A stretch of 64,000 nt of DNA from Haoranjiania flava. Its GTDB lineage: Bacteria > Bacteroidota > Bacteroidia > Chitinophagales > Chitinophagaceae. The DNA is taken from the NCBI RefSeq assembly GCF_025631005.1, contig NZ_JAOTPL010000007.1, positions 73,871 to 137,870 of the forward strand, read 5' to 3'. The notes under the pieces were generated by a model. The model searched no databases. It saw only the letters and a list, made by a program, of their open reading frames with translations, and was not told the origin of the DNA. The translations under genes were made by a program, and so were the position numbers. Shown here one piece after another: positions 1 to 9,520 of the stretch; position 1 is the stretch's first letter; each line of letters starts with the position of its first letter.

Positions 1-3000
1 GCTGCGGTTGTTCCCGGGCCAAGTTCAAGATATACCGGTTGCCATTCTGCCTCAAGTGTTTGTATAGCTTTTGAAAAGTTTACACAGCTTCTCACATGCG
101 CTGCCCAATACACAGGATCCATAGCTTCTTCGTCTTTTAGCCATGTACCTGTAACCGTTGAAACTACCGGTATGTAAGGCTTGGACAATGTAATGCTGCG
201 TACAACCTCAAAAAGAGGATCCACAGCTGGAGCCATCATAGTGGAGTGAAATGCATGACTTGTATGCAAAATATTATGGGCAATATTTCTTTGGCTTAGC
301 TGTTCTGCAAAAGATTTTACCTGGTCAGCATCGCCCGAAAGAACACATAATTGCGGTGCGTTGACAGCAGCAACGGAAAGCTGTTCAGGCAAAAAATCTT
401 TTACACTTTCTGCTGACGCCCTTACTGACAACATCAATCCTGCAGGGAGTGCACTGATTATTTTTCCGCGGCAGGAGATGATCTTCAACACATCTTTTAA
501 AGAAAAAACACCGGCCAGATGTGCAGCTACAAATTCACCGACACTATGGCCAACCAGCGCTTTCGGTTCTATCTCCCAACTTACAAACTGCCGGGCAAGC
601 GCGTAGGAAATGGTAAAAATAGCCGCTTGCGCATACTTGGTATTTTTGAGTTTTTCTTTTTGCTCTTGCGTTTCTTCTTGAGAAAAAATAACGTCTCTGA
701 TGTCCTCACCTGTTTCTTCCAATAAAATGTAGGCACATTCATCAACAGCATTTCTGAAAACAGGCAGCTGATGATACAATGCTTTGCCCATATTCAGGTA
801 CTGGCTGCCCTGACCGGGGAACATAAATACGATCTTGCTGTCTTTACTGTGTATTTTGTGAATGCGTGAAACCAATTTTTCTTTATGGCTCAGTTGCACT
901 ACCAGATCTTTCATGTCAGATGCAACTAAATAGGAACGTACAGGAAAATCATCGCGTGCAATGTTTAATGTATATGCCACATCTTCTATCTTCTCATGCA
1001 CATGCTCTTTAGCATATTGCAATAATTTTTCAAAATACAGTTGTAGGCTGTCTGCATTGGCAGCGGAAAATTTAATGATCGCCGGTTGGTTAAGCGTTGT
1101 ACTTTTGATGACAGTATTATTATAGTCCTTCAGAATCACATGCACATTCGTGCCGCCGACGCCAAAGGAGCTTACGCCTGCAATCCTGGCTCCATCACAG
1201 TTCCATTCAGTGAGCTGATGATTAACAACAAAAGGACTTTTCGAAAAATCAATTACCGGGTTAGGCGCTGAATAGTTTATAGAAGCAGGAATTTTTTTAT
1301 GATGTAAAGCCAATGCTGTTTTAATAAAACCTGCTACACCTGCTGCATGAGTAAGGTGCCCTACATTACTTTTTAAAGAGCCGATAGCGCAGTATTGTGT
1401 TTTGCGTTGTTCTCCAAAAGCCATCTTCATTCCTTCAAACTCAATAGGATCGCCAATCGGCGTAGCTGTTCCATGTGTTTCAATATAGCTGATTTGCGAG
1501 GGATGTACCTGTGCGTTTTCCATAGCCATCTTAATAGCAGCCGCCTGCCCTTCTGCATTTGGCGCCATAAAGCTGCCCTTATTACCACCATCATTACAGA
1601 TACCCACCCCTTTAATAACCGCGTAAATTGTATCCCCGTCGCGTTCAGCGTCTGCCAATGGTTTCAGCAGAACAGCGCCTGCGCCATCGCTGAAAACAGT
1701 ACCGGCCGCGTTCTTATCAAACGGCCTGGAGTGGCCGTCAGCGCTGAATATAGAACCGTCTTCGTAAACATGGCCTACCTGTACGGGCACATGAATGGAT
1801 ACTCCTCCTGCAATAGCGATCGTGCATTGTCCTGCTCTCAGGCTTTCTACAGCCTGTGCAATAGCAAGCAGGGAAGTTGAGCAAGCAGAGTTTACATTCA
1901 CAGAAGGGCCGGTGAGGTTCAGGTGATACGAGATACGCATACCGATGTAATCTTTATCTGAAACAGAGGCCGCATTAAAGTATCCTACCTTGTTAATTTT
2001 ATCTTTGTGATGAATCACATTGTTGTGGAAATAAGTATTGGTGCCGCATCCGGCGAATACACCTGTTACCTCCTCTTTAGCCGGCTGTAAATACCCGGTT
2101 TTCTCCAACAAATTTCGACAAACTTCCAAGAATATTCTTTGCTGAGGATCCATCAGCTCAGCGAGCTTAGGATTTATATTAAAGAAATCAGCATCGAATT
2201 GATCAACATCTTTGAGAATACCGCGCGCTTTTATATAAGCCGGATCATTTTTTATGCTTTCATCAACTGAGCTGTCAATTTCGTCACTATCAAAAAAAGA
2301 AACCGTTTCTTTCCCGCTTTTTAAAACATGCCAAAACTCGCTGATAGAGCCGGCCCCGGGGAAATTGCATTCCATTCCTATAACCGCTATGTCTTTATTC
2401 TTACCGGGTTCTTTGTTTGCCATACAATTAGCGAGTTTGCCTTTTTCTCCATGCAGGTAACCGGATAATTGAGAGACCGTAGGATACTGATATACTATTG
2501 TGACCGGGAGGTCATATGAATATTCTTGCTGAAGAGAAGAGGCAAGCCTTTGGGCCAGTAAAGAATTACCGCCATTTTCGAAAAAGTTATCATCTATACC
2601 TACAGTCGCAGTTTTTAAAACTGCTGACCAGGCAGAAGCAATATTTTTTTGTATTTCAGTCTCAGGCCTTTTAAACAGATCCTTACGTATATTGTGTTTG
2701 GCTGAAAGCGATAATAGTTTCTTCCTGTCAACTTTTCCGTTTGGATTGATTGGGAAAATAGTCATGAAAATAAACTGATCAGGCACCATGAATTCCGGCA
2801 GCGATTTTTTCAAACCGGCTTTAATAGTTTCAAGTTTATCGCGGTCGCCCTGATCTTTTAATACAACATAAGCAACCAGCCTTTTATTGTCCGCATCCGC
2901 TTCATCCGTCAAAACCACCGCATGCCTGATGTATTGATCTTGCATTAATCTATATTCTATCTCTCCTAACTCAATCCTGTAGCCGCGCAGCTTTACCTGG

Positions 3001-4193
3001 TTGTCCATCCTCCCGGCATAATCAATTTTTCCATCTTTCCTCCATCTGCCCAGATCGCCGCTTTTATACATTTTTGCATCTTTGTCATTAGCAAACGGAT
3101 CTTGCAGGAATCTCTCGGCTGTTAATGACTCATTGTGGAGATAACCTTTTGAAACACCTTTGCCGCCAATGTATATTTCCCCAACTTCTCCTGCTTCAAG
3201 CTTTTCTTTTTTATCGTTTAATATATAAACCGGTGTGTCAATGGCAGGTTTGCCGATCGTAATATCATCCGCTGAAAAGATCTGCGTAAGAATACAGATC
3301 ACTGTGGTCTCTGTTGGGCCGTACACATTGTATAAAGCTGAACACCTTTGTAAAAGCTCCGCGGCCAGCTTCTGTGGCAATACTTCACCTGCAGAAATAA
3401 TAGTTGCTGGCAGCTTATCTTTCCAGCCTGCGTGCAACATTAGCTGGTAAGTAACAGGCGTTGCCAACATAATGGTAGCGTTATTCTCAACGAAAGTTTG
3501 CAATAACTGCTTTCCGTCTTTTGCCGTGTCGTTGTCCGTTAATATCAACGCTGCTCCGCGCGATAAAGAAAGAAAAATATCAAAGCAGGAAGCATCAAAC
3601 GATATGCTTGAAACTGATAAGAATTTATCCGAGGCATTGATGCGAAAAACCCTTTGCATGCCTTTTAAGAAATGTACTATATTACCATGGGTTACCATTA
3701 CACCTTTTGGAATACCCGTGGACCCTGATGTATAAATTACGTATGCAAGGTCTTCCGAACCGATGGATACATGCGGGTTCCCGGCGATTTCAGATTTTTC
3801 CTGTAATATTTCTTCTATTAAAATTTTCTCTCCGCACGCACAAGCCACTTCCAGTTCTTTGGAAGTGAGCAGGAATTTTGCAGAAGCATCTTTCAGCATC
3901 AGTTGAATCCTTTCTTCCGGGTAAAAAGGGTCAATGGGAAGATAGGCTGCACCGCATTTCAATATCCCTATAATTGAAAAGATCAATTCAGGCCCGCGAT
4001 CGAGGTATACCGCAACAATATCGCCTTTTTTAATATTTTTGGTAATCAGGGAATGGCTTATACTATTTGCTTTTGCATCCAGTTCTGCGTAAGAATAACT
4101 TTTGTCCTTAAAAGTTATAGCTTTGCTATCTTTGAAGATATTTACAGTTTGAGAAAACTGGTATAGAAAACTATTAACACAGTACATTTCCAT
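1..4193 (-). CDS. Hybrid NRPS-PKS megasynthase, N-terminal part (A-PCP-KS-AT), cut by window edge
   Basis: About 1,397 codons are visible from an ATG at 4193 (a second ATG is at 4187); the frame stays open to base 1. Domains in order: an adenylation domain (~1-500) with the A3 core YTSGSTG near residue 155, YGPTETT, and the A10 lysine in PNGKVDR; a carrier domain with the phosphopantetheine serine in GGNSL (~544); a ketosynthase with active-site Cys in NSACSTS (~771) plus the THGTATP and KSNVGH histidines; and an acyltransferase with the nucleophile in GHSVGEF (~1217) and HAFH, the motif usual for malonyl-CoA. There is no condensation domain before A, so this reads as a starter module that loads an amino acid and extends it with a malonyl unit. 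My manual ten-residue A-domain code is D-A-F-A-I-A-V-V-I-K, suggesting a hydrophobic alpha-amino acid, but I cannot name it. The rest of the cluster lies left of the window. Confidence 0.93.
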   Translation of the reverse strand, partial: MEMYCVNSFLYQFSQTVNIFKDSKAITFKDKSYSYAELDAKANSISHSLITKNIKKGDIVAVYLDRGPELIFSIIGILKCGAAYLPIDPFYPEERIQLMLKDASAKFLLTSKELEVACACGEKILIEEILQEKSEIAGNPHVSIGSEDLAYVIYTSGSTGIPKGVMVTHGNIVHFLKGMQRVFRINASDKFLSVSSISFDASCFDIFLSLSRGAALILTDNDTAKDGKQLLQTFVENNATIMLATPVTYQLMLHAGWKDKLPATIISAGEVLPQKLAAELLQRCSALYNVYGPTETTVICILTQIFSADDITIGKPAIDTPVYILNDKKEKLEAGEVGEIYIGGKGVSKGYLHNESLTAERFLQDPFANDKDAKMYKSGDLGRWRKDGKIDYAGRMDNQVKLRGYRIELGEIEYRLMQDQYIRHAVVLTDEADADNKRLVAYVVLKDQGDRDKLETIKAGLKKSLPEFMVPDQFIFMTIFPINPNGKVDRKKLLSLSAKHNIRKDLFKRPETEIQKNIASAWSAVLKTATVGIDDNFFENGGNSLLAQRLASSLQQEYSYDLPVTIVYQYPTVSQLSGYLHGEKGKLANCMANKEPGKNKDIAVIGMECNFPGAGSISEFWHVLKSGKETVSFFDSDEIDSSVDESIKNDPAYIKARGILKDVDQFDADFFNINPKLAELMDPQQRIFLEVCRNLLEKTGYLQPAKEEVTGVFAGCGTNTYFHNNVIHHKDKINKVGYFNAASVSDKDYIGMRISYHLNLTGPSVNVNSACSTSLLAIAQAVESLRAGQCTIAIAGGVSIHVPVQVGHVYEDGSIFSADGHSRPFDKNAAGTVFSDGAGAVLLKPLADAERDGDTIYAVIKGVGICNDGGNKGSFMAPNAEGQAAAIKMAMENAQVHPSQISYIETHGTATPIGDPIEFEGMKMAFGEQRKTQYCAIGSLKSNVGHLTHAAGVAGFIKTALALHHKKIPASINYSAPNPVIDFSKSPFVVNHQLTEWNCDGARIAGVSSFGVGGTNVHVILKDYNNTVIKSTTLNQPAIIKFSAANADSLQLYFEKLLQYAKEHVHEKIEDVAYTLNIARDDFPVRSYLVASDMKDLVVQLSHKEKLVSRIHKIHSKDSKIVFMFPGQGSQYLNMGKALYHQLPVFRNAVDECAYILLEETGEDIRDVIFSQEETQEQKEKLKNTKYAQAAIFTISYALARQFVSWEIEPKALVGHSVGEFVAAHLAGVFSLKDVLKIISCRGKIISALPAGLMLSVRASAESVKDFLPEQLSVAAVNAPQLCVLSGDADQVKSFAEQLSQRNIAHNILHTSHAFHSTMMAPAVDPLFEVVRSITLSKPYIPVVSTVTGTWLKDEEAMDPVYWAAHVRSCVNFSKAIQTLEAEWQPVYLELGPGTTA

Positions 4194-4373
4194 AATGATT
4201 TCACTATTTATTGTTGCATCAACGAATCGGGCAGCGATCTGCAACTTCTTCCGTTGACAATGCGAAAGTAGATTTTAATAAAACTGCTCCTTATCGCAAA
4301 TATTAGTGACAAGCCCTTTCCGTAGTACAGGAGAGAACTATATACCTTTAGCCGGCAATAAATAACTGAAGCT

Positions 4374-5102
4374 ATGCACACGCCTCTTCATAATTTCTTT
4401 GTCATGCAGAATAATGTTGTAGAAAGCAGGCATAAAAAACAAGTCACTTATATTAACAAGCTGCTGCGCAGGCTGGGCTTCTGGCATCAGTTAACGCCCG
4501 TATTGAATCCCATGGTAGAAATGAGTACGATTGAACATCGGATTAATTTCTACCATTTATTAGTAAGTGTAATAGAAAATAATATAGAAGGCGAAATAGT
4601 AGAACTTGGAAGCTTTACAGGGCAATGCGGCATCTTTTTCAAGAAAACCTGCAATATGCATAAATCTGCCAAAACATTACACCTGTACGATAGCTTCGAA
4701 ATAAAGTTTGGCCATAAAAAAAATATAGAACAGGAATTAATTGATAATTTTATGAAAAACAATTTAGAGCTGCCTGTTATCCATAAAGGCAATTTTAATA
4801 AAACAATACCGCATCAGCTGCCGGAAAAAATAGCCTTTGCTCATATTGATTGTGGGTTTGGAGGAGATAAGAACGAGCATAAACAAATCATGCTATTTTG
4901 CCTGAGACATATATATAACCGATTAAGCAAAGGAGGGATATGCATGCTAATGGACTACCACGATGCGCATTTGTACGATCCCGGCATTGATTGCAATCCC
5001 GGTGTAAAACTGGCCTGTGATGATTTTTTTGCAGATAAACCCGAGAGCGTTATTTCTTTGTATGCCAATCAAGCCTCGCACGGGTATTTTAAAAAGATAT
5101 AA
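4374..5102 (+). CDS. TylF/MycF-like SAM-dependent O-methyltransferase
   Basis: The 242-residue protein carries a Rossmann SAM-binding signature (VELGSFTGQCG, ~75), LYDSFE (~103) and later acidic metal-binding-type motifs (HIDCGFGG, MDYHD). These match the TylF/macrocin O-methyltransferase family, which methylates sugar or polyketide hydroxyls using Mg2+. It is divergent from the NRPS-PKS start with about 180 bp between them, so it may be a tailoring enzyme of that cluster; this is inferred from position only. The start could be 4374 or the later ATG at 4404. It could instead belong to polysaccharide modification. Confidence 0.8.
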   Translation: MHTPLHNFFVMQNNVVESRHKKQVTYINKLLRRLGFWHQLTPVLNPMVEMSTIEHRINFYHLLVSVIENNIEGEIVELGSFTGQCGIFFKKTCNMHKSAKTLHLYDSFEIKFGHKKNIEQELIDNFMKNNLELPVIHKGNFNKTIPHQLPEKIAFAHIDCGFGGDKNEHKQIMLFCLRHIYNRLSKGGICMLMDYHDAHLYDPGIDCNPGVKLACDDFFADKPESVISLYANQASHGYFKKI

Positions 5103-5148
5103 GGTAGCGCATCTCACCAGTTTTATTATATTTATATAATTTTACTGT

Positions 5149-6246
5149 ATGAGCCAGGATTTAATATCGCAGATAGCATTGAGCATTACTCCTAACATCG
5201 GATCGGTGCGGGCAAAAGCCCTTGTGGAACATTTTGGCAGCGCTGAAAATGTATTTGCTGCATCTAAACAGGATATACTTTCTTTAGAAAACTTCGGCGC
5301 CACACACTACAATGCCATCAAAAAATTTGATGATTATACAACCGTTGACAAAGAGATCGCTTTTATTGAAAAATATAAGATACAGCCACTGTTCATAGGA
5401 GATAAAAATTACCCGCAAAGATTGCGCGAATGTTATGATCCGCCCACCATGCTGTATTACAAAGGCAATGCAGACCTTAACCACAGTAAGGTGATCAGTA
5501 TAGTAGGCACGCGGTCATACACTGCGTACGGGAAAGAAACCACCGAAAAAATTATTGAAGAACTGGCAGGCCGGAACATACTGGTAGTGAGCGGGCTGGC
5601 CATAGGCATAGACATCATTGCGCACAAAGAGGCTTTGAAAAACGGCCTGCCGACAGTGGGCGTTATGGGCAATGGATTAAAAACAATTTATCCGCCAAAC
5701 CACAAAGCCACCGCCGCAGAGATGATTACACATGGCGGCGTGCTTACTGAACTTTTGCACGATACCAAGCCGGATAAACACAATTTCCCCAAAAGAAACC
5801 GTATAGTTGCCGGTATGTCAGATGCCACTATCGTTGTAGAAACCGCTATAAAAGGCGGCAGCATGATCACAGCCGAAATAGCCAACAACTACAACCGCGA
5901 TGTGTTTGCCATACCGGGCAGGCTGGGTGATGAAAAAAGCGAGGGCTGCAATTACCTCATACAAAACAACAAAGCTTTTTTGTTTCATTCAATCAAAGAC
6001 TTCTTGTTTATGATGGGCTGGAATGAACAAAGTAAAACGCCGAAAAAGCAGATGCAATTGTTTTACGACCTGTCGGAGGATGAGAAAAAGATCGTATCCA
6101 TCCTGAAACAGAAAGAACAGACGCATATAGACGAGATAGCCATTACTTCGGGTTTCAGCGCCAGTAAGCTTGCCGCTACCATGCTGCAGCTGGAACTGCA
6201 AAACATTATAAAAGCACTGCCAGGCAAAATGTACGCGCTCGCTTAA
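5149..6246 (+). CDS. dprA: DNA-processing protein DprA (Smf)
   Basis: The 365-residue protein binds incoming single-stranded DNA and loads RecA during natural transformation. The N-terminal ~70 residues are helix-hairpin-helix-like (ITPNIGSVRAKALVEHFGS). The central Rossmann domain has the family hallmarks IVGTRSYTAYG (~115), VSGLAIGIDIIAH (~145), GVMGNGLKTIYPPNH and NFPKRNRIVAGMS, with GGSMITA further on. The last ~65 residues form the DprA winged helix (SEDEKKIVSIL...HIDEIA). Length is normal. It starts 46 bp after the methyltransferase stop on the same strand. No other competence gene is in the window. Confidence 0.96.
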   Translation: MSQDLISQIALSITPNIGSVRAKALVEHFGSAENVFAASKQDILSLENFGATHYNAIKKFDDYTTVDKEIAFIEKYKIQPLFIGDKNYPQRLRECYDPPTMLYYKGNADLNHSKVISIVGTRSYTAYGKETTEKIIEELAGRNILVVSGLAIGIDIIAHKEALKNGLPTVGVMGNGLKTIYPPNHKATAAEMITHGGVLTELLHDTKPDKHNFPKRNRIVAGMSDATIVVETAIKGGSMITAEIANNYNRDVFAIPGRLGDEKSEGCNYLIQNNKAFLFHSIKDFLFMMGWNEQSKTPKKQMQLFYDLSEDEKKIVSILKQKEQTHIDEIAITSGFSASKLAATMLQLELQNIIKALPGKMYALA

Positions 6247-6385
6247 AATAATCTTTTTGGACACTAAAACACTGTGGTTCTCGGTGCAGAACGAATGTAA
6301 AATATTGTAAAATTTTATTTTTTTCTGAACTTTTTACATGAGATTTGGTGATTAATTTTTAAGTTGTATCTTCCGCATGTAAAAT

Positions 6386-6394
6386 AAAGGAGGT
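6386..6394 (+). promoter_or_regulatory. Strong Shine-Dalgarno sequence for the TPR gene
   Basis: AAAGGAGGT ends six bases before the ATG at 6400. A near-perfect SD is uncommon in Bacteroidota, whose genes usually lack one, and it supports ATG 6400 over the adjacent ATG at 6403. Confidence 0.6.
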
Positions 6395-6399
6395 GTGGT

Positions 6400-7842
6400 A
6401 TGATGGATAATTTCGATTTTGAAGATAATTATTTCCCGTCAATGGATGAGCTGCTTGTACGCTATGAAAAAATACGGAACGGTGAGCCTTTGCAATATCT
6501 GGAAGAAGAAGATTACCTGAACTTAATAGAATATTTTGACGATAATGAAAATGTTGACAATGCTGTTGAAGCCATTGGCATCGGGCTTTCTTATTTTCCT
6601 TTTTCATCTGCCTTGCTTATAAAAAAAGCTGACTTTGAAATAGCCGAAAAGAAATACCTGAAAGCGTTGCGTACACTGGAGCTATCTGAGATCTACAACA
6701 GGAACGACATTAATTTATACATCCTGAAAATTGATGCCTACCTGGCATTGCGCGATTTTGAAAAAGCCAATGCTGCTTTTAATGAAGCTGTCTCTATGTT
6801 TGAAGGTGAAGAGGCAATTGATCTTTTACTGGAGCTCACCGATCTGTACGACGATTATGATGAGTTTGATAAAGTTTTCGATTCGCTGAAACTGGTATTG
6901 AAGCTTGACCCGCAAAACCAGGAAGCTTTATACAAGATCTGCTTCTGGACAGAATTCCTGGGGCGCAATGAAGAAAGTATCCGCATACACGAACAGATCA
7001 TTGATCAATATCCATACAATGAAATTGCATGGTTTAACCTGGCAGCAGCATACCAGGGGCTGAAGCTGTATGAAAAAGCAATTGACAAATACCTGTATGC
7101 CATAGCCATCAACGATAAGTTTGACTATGCATACCGCAACCTTGGCGATGCATACATGCGCCTGCGCAAATACAAGCAAGCTATAGAGGTTTTAGAGAAA
7201 TTGCTTGAACTCTCCCGCTCTGAAGATGTGATACATGAAGCCATCGGCTATTGCTATCATAAACTTGAGAACTATGACAAAGCCAGGATGCACTACGTGG
7301 AAGCGCTGAACCTGAACCCTGACGACACCAAGCTTTCCTATAAAATTGCGCTTACCTATATGAATGAACGGCAATGGCACAAAGCTGAAAAAGCAATGGA
7401 GAATGCTATTGGCGCCAAAAAGATCTTTCCTGAAATGCACCTGGCCATGGGTGAATGCAAATTCCAGCTGGGCGCTTACATTGATGCTATACATCACTTT
7501 GGCATAGTTGTAAAAAGCCGCCCTAAAAATGCTGGCGCCTGGGAAGCGCTGATCAGAAGCCTGTACTTTTCCAACAACCTGGAAGAAGCTATCGTGCAGT
7601 CTGAGAATGCGTTTGAGTTTACTGACGGCAAGCACCTGTTCCTGTATTACAAAGCTTTTGCCTTGTTTGCTATGGGCAAACAAAAAGAAGCAGCCTGCTG
7701 CCTGGAAATGGCGCTGAGCAAGGATCCTAAAGCTTTTAAAAAGATAGTAGACATCAATCCTCTGCTGTTGCAGAACAGCGCTATTATAGAACTGCTTTCA
7801 CGCTATCCTGTAAGCAAGAAAAATACAAGGAAAAGAAATTGA
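6400..7842 (+). CDS. Tetratricopeptide repeat protein
   Basis: This 480-residue soluble protein has no signal peptide or membrane segment. The N-terminus is acidic (MMDNFDFEDNYFPSMDEL). From about residue 90 it consists of repeated ~34-residue helical pairs with the TPR pattern, for example NEIAWFNLAAAYQGLKLYEKA, DYAYRNLGDAYMRLRKYKQA and DVIHEAIGYCYHKLENYDKA. It ends in a basic tail (SKKNTRKRN). TPR arrays mediate protein-protein contacts; nothing here identifies the partner. Similar cytoplasmic TPR proteins are common next to housekeeping genes in Bacteroidota. It stands alone between dprA and comA. Confidence 0.88.
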   Translation: MMDNFDFEDNYFPSMDELLVRYEKIRNGEPLQYLEEEDYLNLIEYFDDNENVDNAVEAIGIGLSYFPFSSALLIKKADFEIAEKKYLKALRTLELSEIYNRNDINLYILKIDAYLALRDFEKANAAFNEAVSMFEGEEAIDLLLELTDLYDDYDEFDKVFDSLKLVLKLDPQNQEALYKICFWTEFLGRNEESIRIHEQIIDQYPYNEIAWFNLAAAYQGLKLYEKAIDKYLYAIAINDKFDYAYRNLGDAYMRLRKYKQAIEVLEKLLELSRSEDVIHEAIGYCYHKLENYDKARMHYVEALNLNPDDTKLSYKIALTYMNERQWHKAEKAMENAIGAKKIFPEMHLAMGECKFQLGAYIDAIHHFGIVVKSRPKNAGAWEALIRSLYFSNNLEEAIVQSENAFEFTDGKHLFLYYKAFALFAMGKQKEAACCLEMALSKDPKAFKKIVDINPLLLQNSAIIELLSRYPVSKKNTRKRN

Positions 7843-7896
7843 TCTATGCCGCAGCGGATATTTTCCAGACTTTTTTATCTTTTACGTGAACATTAT

Positions 7897-7904
7897 TACA
7901 TTTG
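7897..7904 (+). promoter_or_regulatory. Bacteroidota -7 box upstream of comA-like gene
   Basis: TACATTTG fits TAnnTTTG exactly and lies 18 bases before the ATG at 7923. It overlaps a possible TTG start at 7902, which argues for translation from 7923. Confidence 0.5.
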
Positions 7905-7922
7905 CACAATAAAGAAAATGTA

Positions 7923-8684
7923 ATGAATTTCAATCTCTCGCACATCCCTCAAAGAACAGAACAACCCAGGGAATACGGCCTCACAATGGTCATGGACAAA
8001 GGCCTTAGCATACAGGAAGTAAAAAATTTTTTAAATATCTGCGGCCCGTATGTAGATGTTGTAAAATTAGGTTTCGGCACTTCTGTAGTTACACCCAACC
8101 TAAGGGAAAAAATAGAAGTTTATAAGTCTTACGGCATGCCTGTATATTTTGGGGGCACTTTGTTTGAAGCATTCCTGATACGCAACCAGTTTGATGATTA
8201 CATAGCGGTGTGTAAAGATTACGGTATCGATCATGTTGAAGTGAGCGACGGGTCTATTGTTATTCCCCATGCAGAGAAATGCGGCTACATAGAAAAACTT
8301 ACTAAATACGGCAAAGTTTTCAGTGAAGTGGGCAGTAAAGATGCAGCCAACATTATGCCTCCCTACAAATGGATCGAGCTGATGCAAAGCGAACTGGATG
8401 CAGGCGCTTCTTACGTGATAGCTGAGGCAAGAGAAGCCGGAAACGTAGGCCTGTACAGGGATAGCGGTGAAGTAAGGCAGGGCCTGGTCAATGAGATACT
8501 TACTAAAATACCTAAAGAAAAAATTATCTGGGAAGCTCCGCAGAAAAACCAGCAACTCTACTTCTTACAATTACTGGATTGCAATGTAAACCTTGGAAAC
8601 ATTGCCCCTTCAGAAATTATTGCGCTGGAATCTATGCGTGTAGGATTGCGTGGCGATACCTTTCATATGTACCTTGATAAATAA
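7923..8684 (+). CDS. comA: Phosphosulfolactate synthase (ComA family)
   Basis: The 253-residue protein matches ComA, a TIM-barrel enzyme that adds sulfite to phosphoenolpyruvate to give (R)-phosphosulfolactate. Family-type motifs are LTMVMDKGLS, VDVVKLGFGTS (~45), YFGGTLFEAF (~75), HVEVSDGSI (~105), YVIAEAREAGNVGLYR and IIWEAPQKNQQ. The enzyme is best known from coenzyme M synthesis, but this is not a methanogen. In Bacteroidota sulfolactate or cysteate could feed sulfonolipid synthesis; that link is my inference. The neighbour 8 bp downstream is aroE, which also lies close to PEP metabolism. Confidence 0.88.
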   Translation: MNFNLSHIPQRTEQPREYGLTMVMDKGLSIQEVKNFLNICGPYVDVVKLGFGTSVVTPNLREKIEVYKSYGMPVYFGGTLFEAFLIRNQFDDYIAVCKDYGIDHVEVSDGSIVIPHAEKCGYIEKLTKYGKVFSEVGSKDAANIMPPYKWIELMQSELDAGASYVIAEAREAGNVGLYRDSGEVRQGLVNEILTKIPKEKIIWEAPQKNQQLYFLQLLDCNVNLGNIAPSEIIALESMRVGLRGDTFHMYLDK

Positions 8685-8691
8685 ATAAATA

Positions 8692-9423
8692 ATGAAGAAA
8701 TACGGCCTGGTAGGTTTCCCGCTGACCCATTCTTTCTCTCAAAAATATTTTCAGCAGAAATTTATTGACGAAGGCCTGCAGGATTGTGTTTTCAACAATT
8801 ACCAGATAGAACACATCGATGAAGTAAAAACAATGCTTGAAGACAGGGAATTGCAGGGGTTTTGCATTACCATTCCTCATAAAAAAAATATACTTCCTTA
8901 CCTGCATTTTGCTACAGAAGCAGTAAAACAGATGCAGGCATGCAATTGTGTAAAGATCAGAGAAGGCAAACTGTATGGCCACAATACAGATGTGGCAGGT
9001 TTTGAACATTCTTTTACGCCGCATCTTAAACCGCAGCACACCAAAGCGCTGATCTTGGGCGGCTCCGGGGGTGCAGCCGCTGCAGTAATGTTTGTATTGA
9101 ATAAACTGAATATTGCTTTTAAAAAAGTGTCGCGGGTTAAAGAAGCTGACAACTTTACCTACAAAGAATTAGACAAAGACATTCTAAAAATGTACACCGT
9201 TATTATCAACGCTACTCCCTTGGGAACGTACCCCGAAACTGATACAGCGCCTGATATTCCCTATGAATATTTAACTACAGACCATTACTTATTTGACCTG
9301 GTGTACAATCCGCCCCTCACCAGGTTCCTCTCTCAGGGCAAGGCCAAAGGAGCAGCTATTCAAAACGGCTACCCGATGCTTACCATCCAGGCAGAAGAAA
9401 ACTGGAAGATCTGGAACGAATAA
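8692..9423 (+). CDS. aroE: Shikimate dehydrogenase
   Basis: The 243-residue enzyme catalyses NADPH-dependent reduction of 3-dehydroshikimate in aromatic amino acid synthesis. The N-terminal substrate domain has YGLVGFPLTHSFSQ, the catalytic lysine in TIPHKK (~65) and the partner aspartate in GHNTDVAGF (~100). The NADP-binding loop is GGSGGAAAAV (~120), followed by INATPLGTYP and DLVYNPPLTRFL. It is a little shorter than the E. coli enzyme (272), as is usual in Bacteroidota. It probably forms an operon with the comA-like gene 8 bp upstream. Confidence 0.95.
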   Translation: MKKYGLVGFPLTHSFSQKYFQQKFIDEGLQDCVFNNYQIEHIDEVKTMLEDRELQGFCITIPHKKNILPYLHFATEAVKQMQACNCVKIREGKLYGHNTDVAGFEHSFTPHLKPQHTKALILGGSGGAAAAVMFVLNKLNIAFKKVSRVKEADNFTYKELDKDILKMYTVIINATPLGTYPETDTAPDIPYEYLTTDHYLFDLVYNPPLTRFLSQGKAKGAAIQNGYPMLTIQAEENWKIWNE

Positions 9424-9520
9424 TTTTTAAAAGAAAGGGCCGCCGCCTTAGCACCTGCATGGTATAAACCGAATTGCTTTTACCCGTTCTCGAAGCTGCC
9501 GGTAACATTCAATGAGCAAA

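Noticed and set aside
1395..1880. 161-codon plus-strand frame
   Set aside because: It lies opposite the ketosynthase domain of the NRPS-PKS gene, which is clearly coding on the minus strand.
7192..7683. 163-codon minus-strand frame inside the TPR gene
   Set aside because: It is the mirror of a strongly supported coding region; its composition follows the opposite strand.
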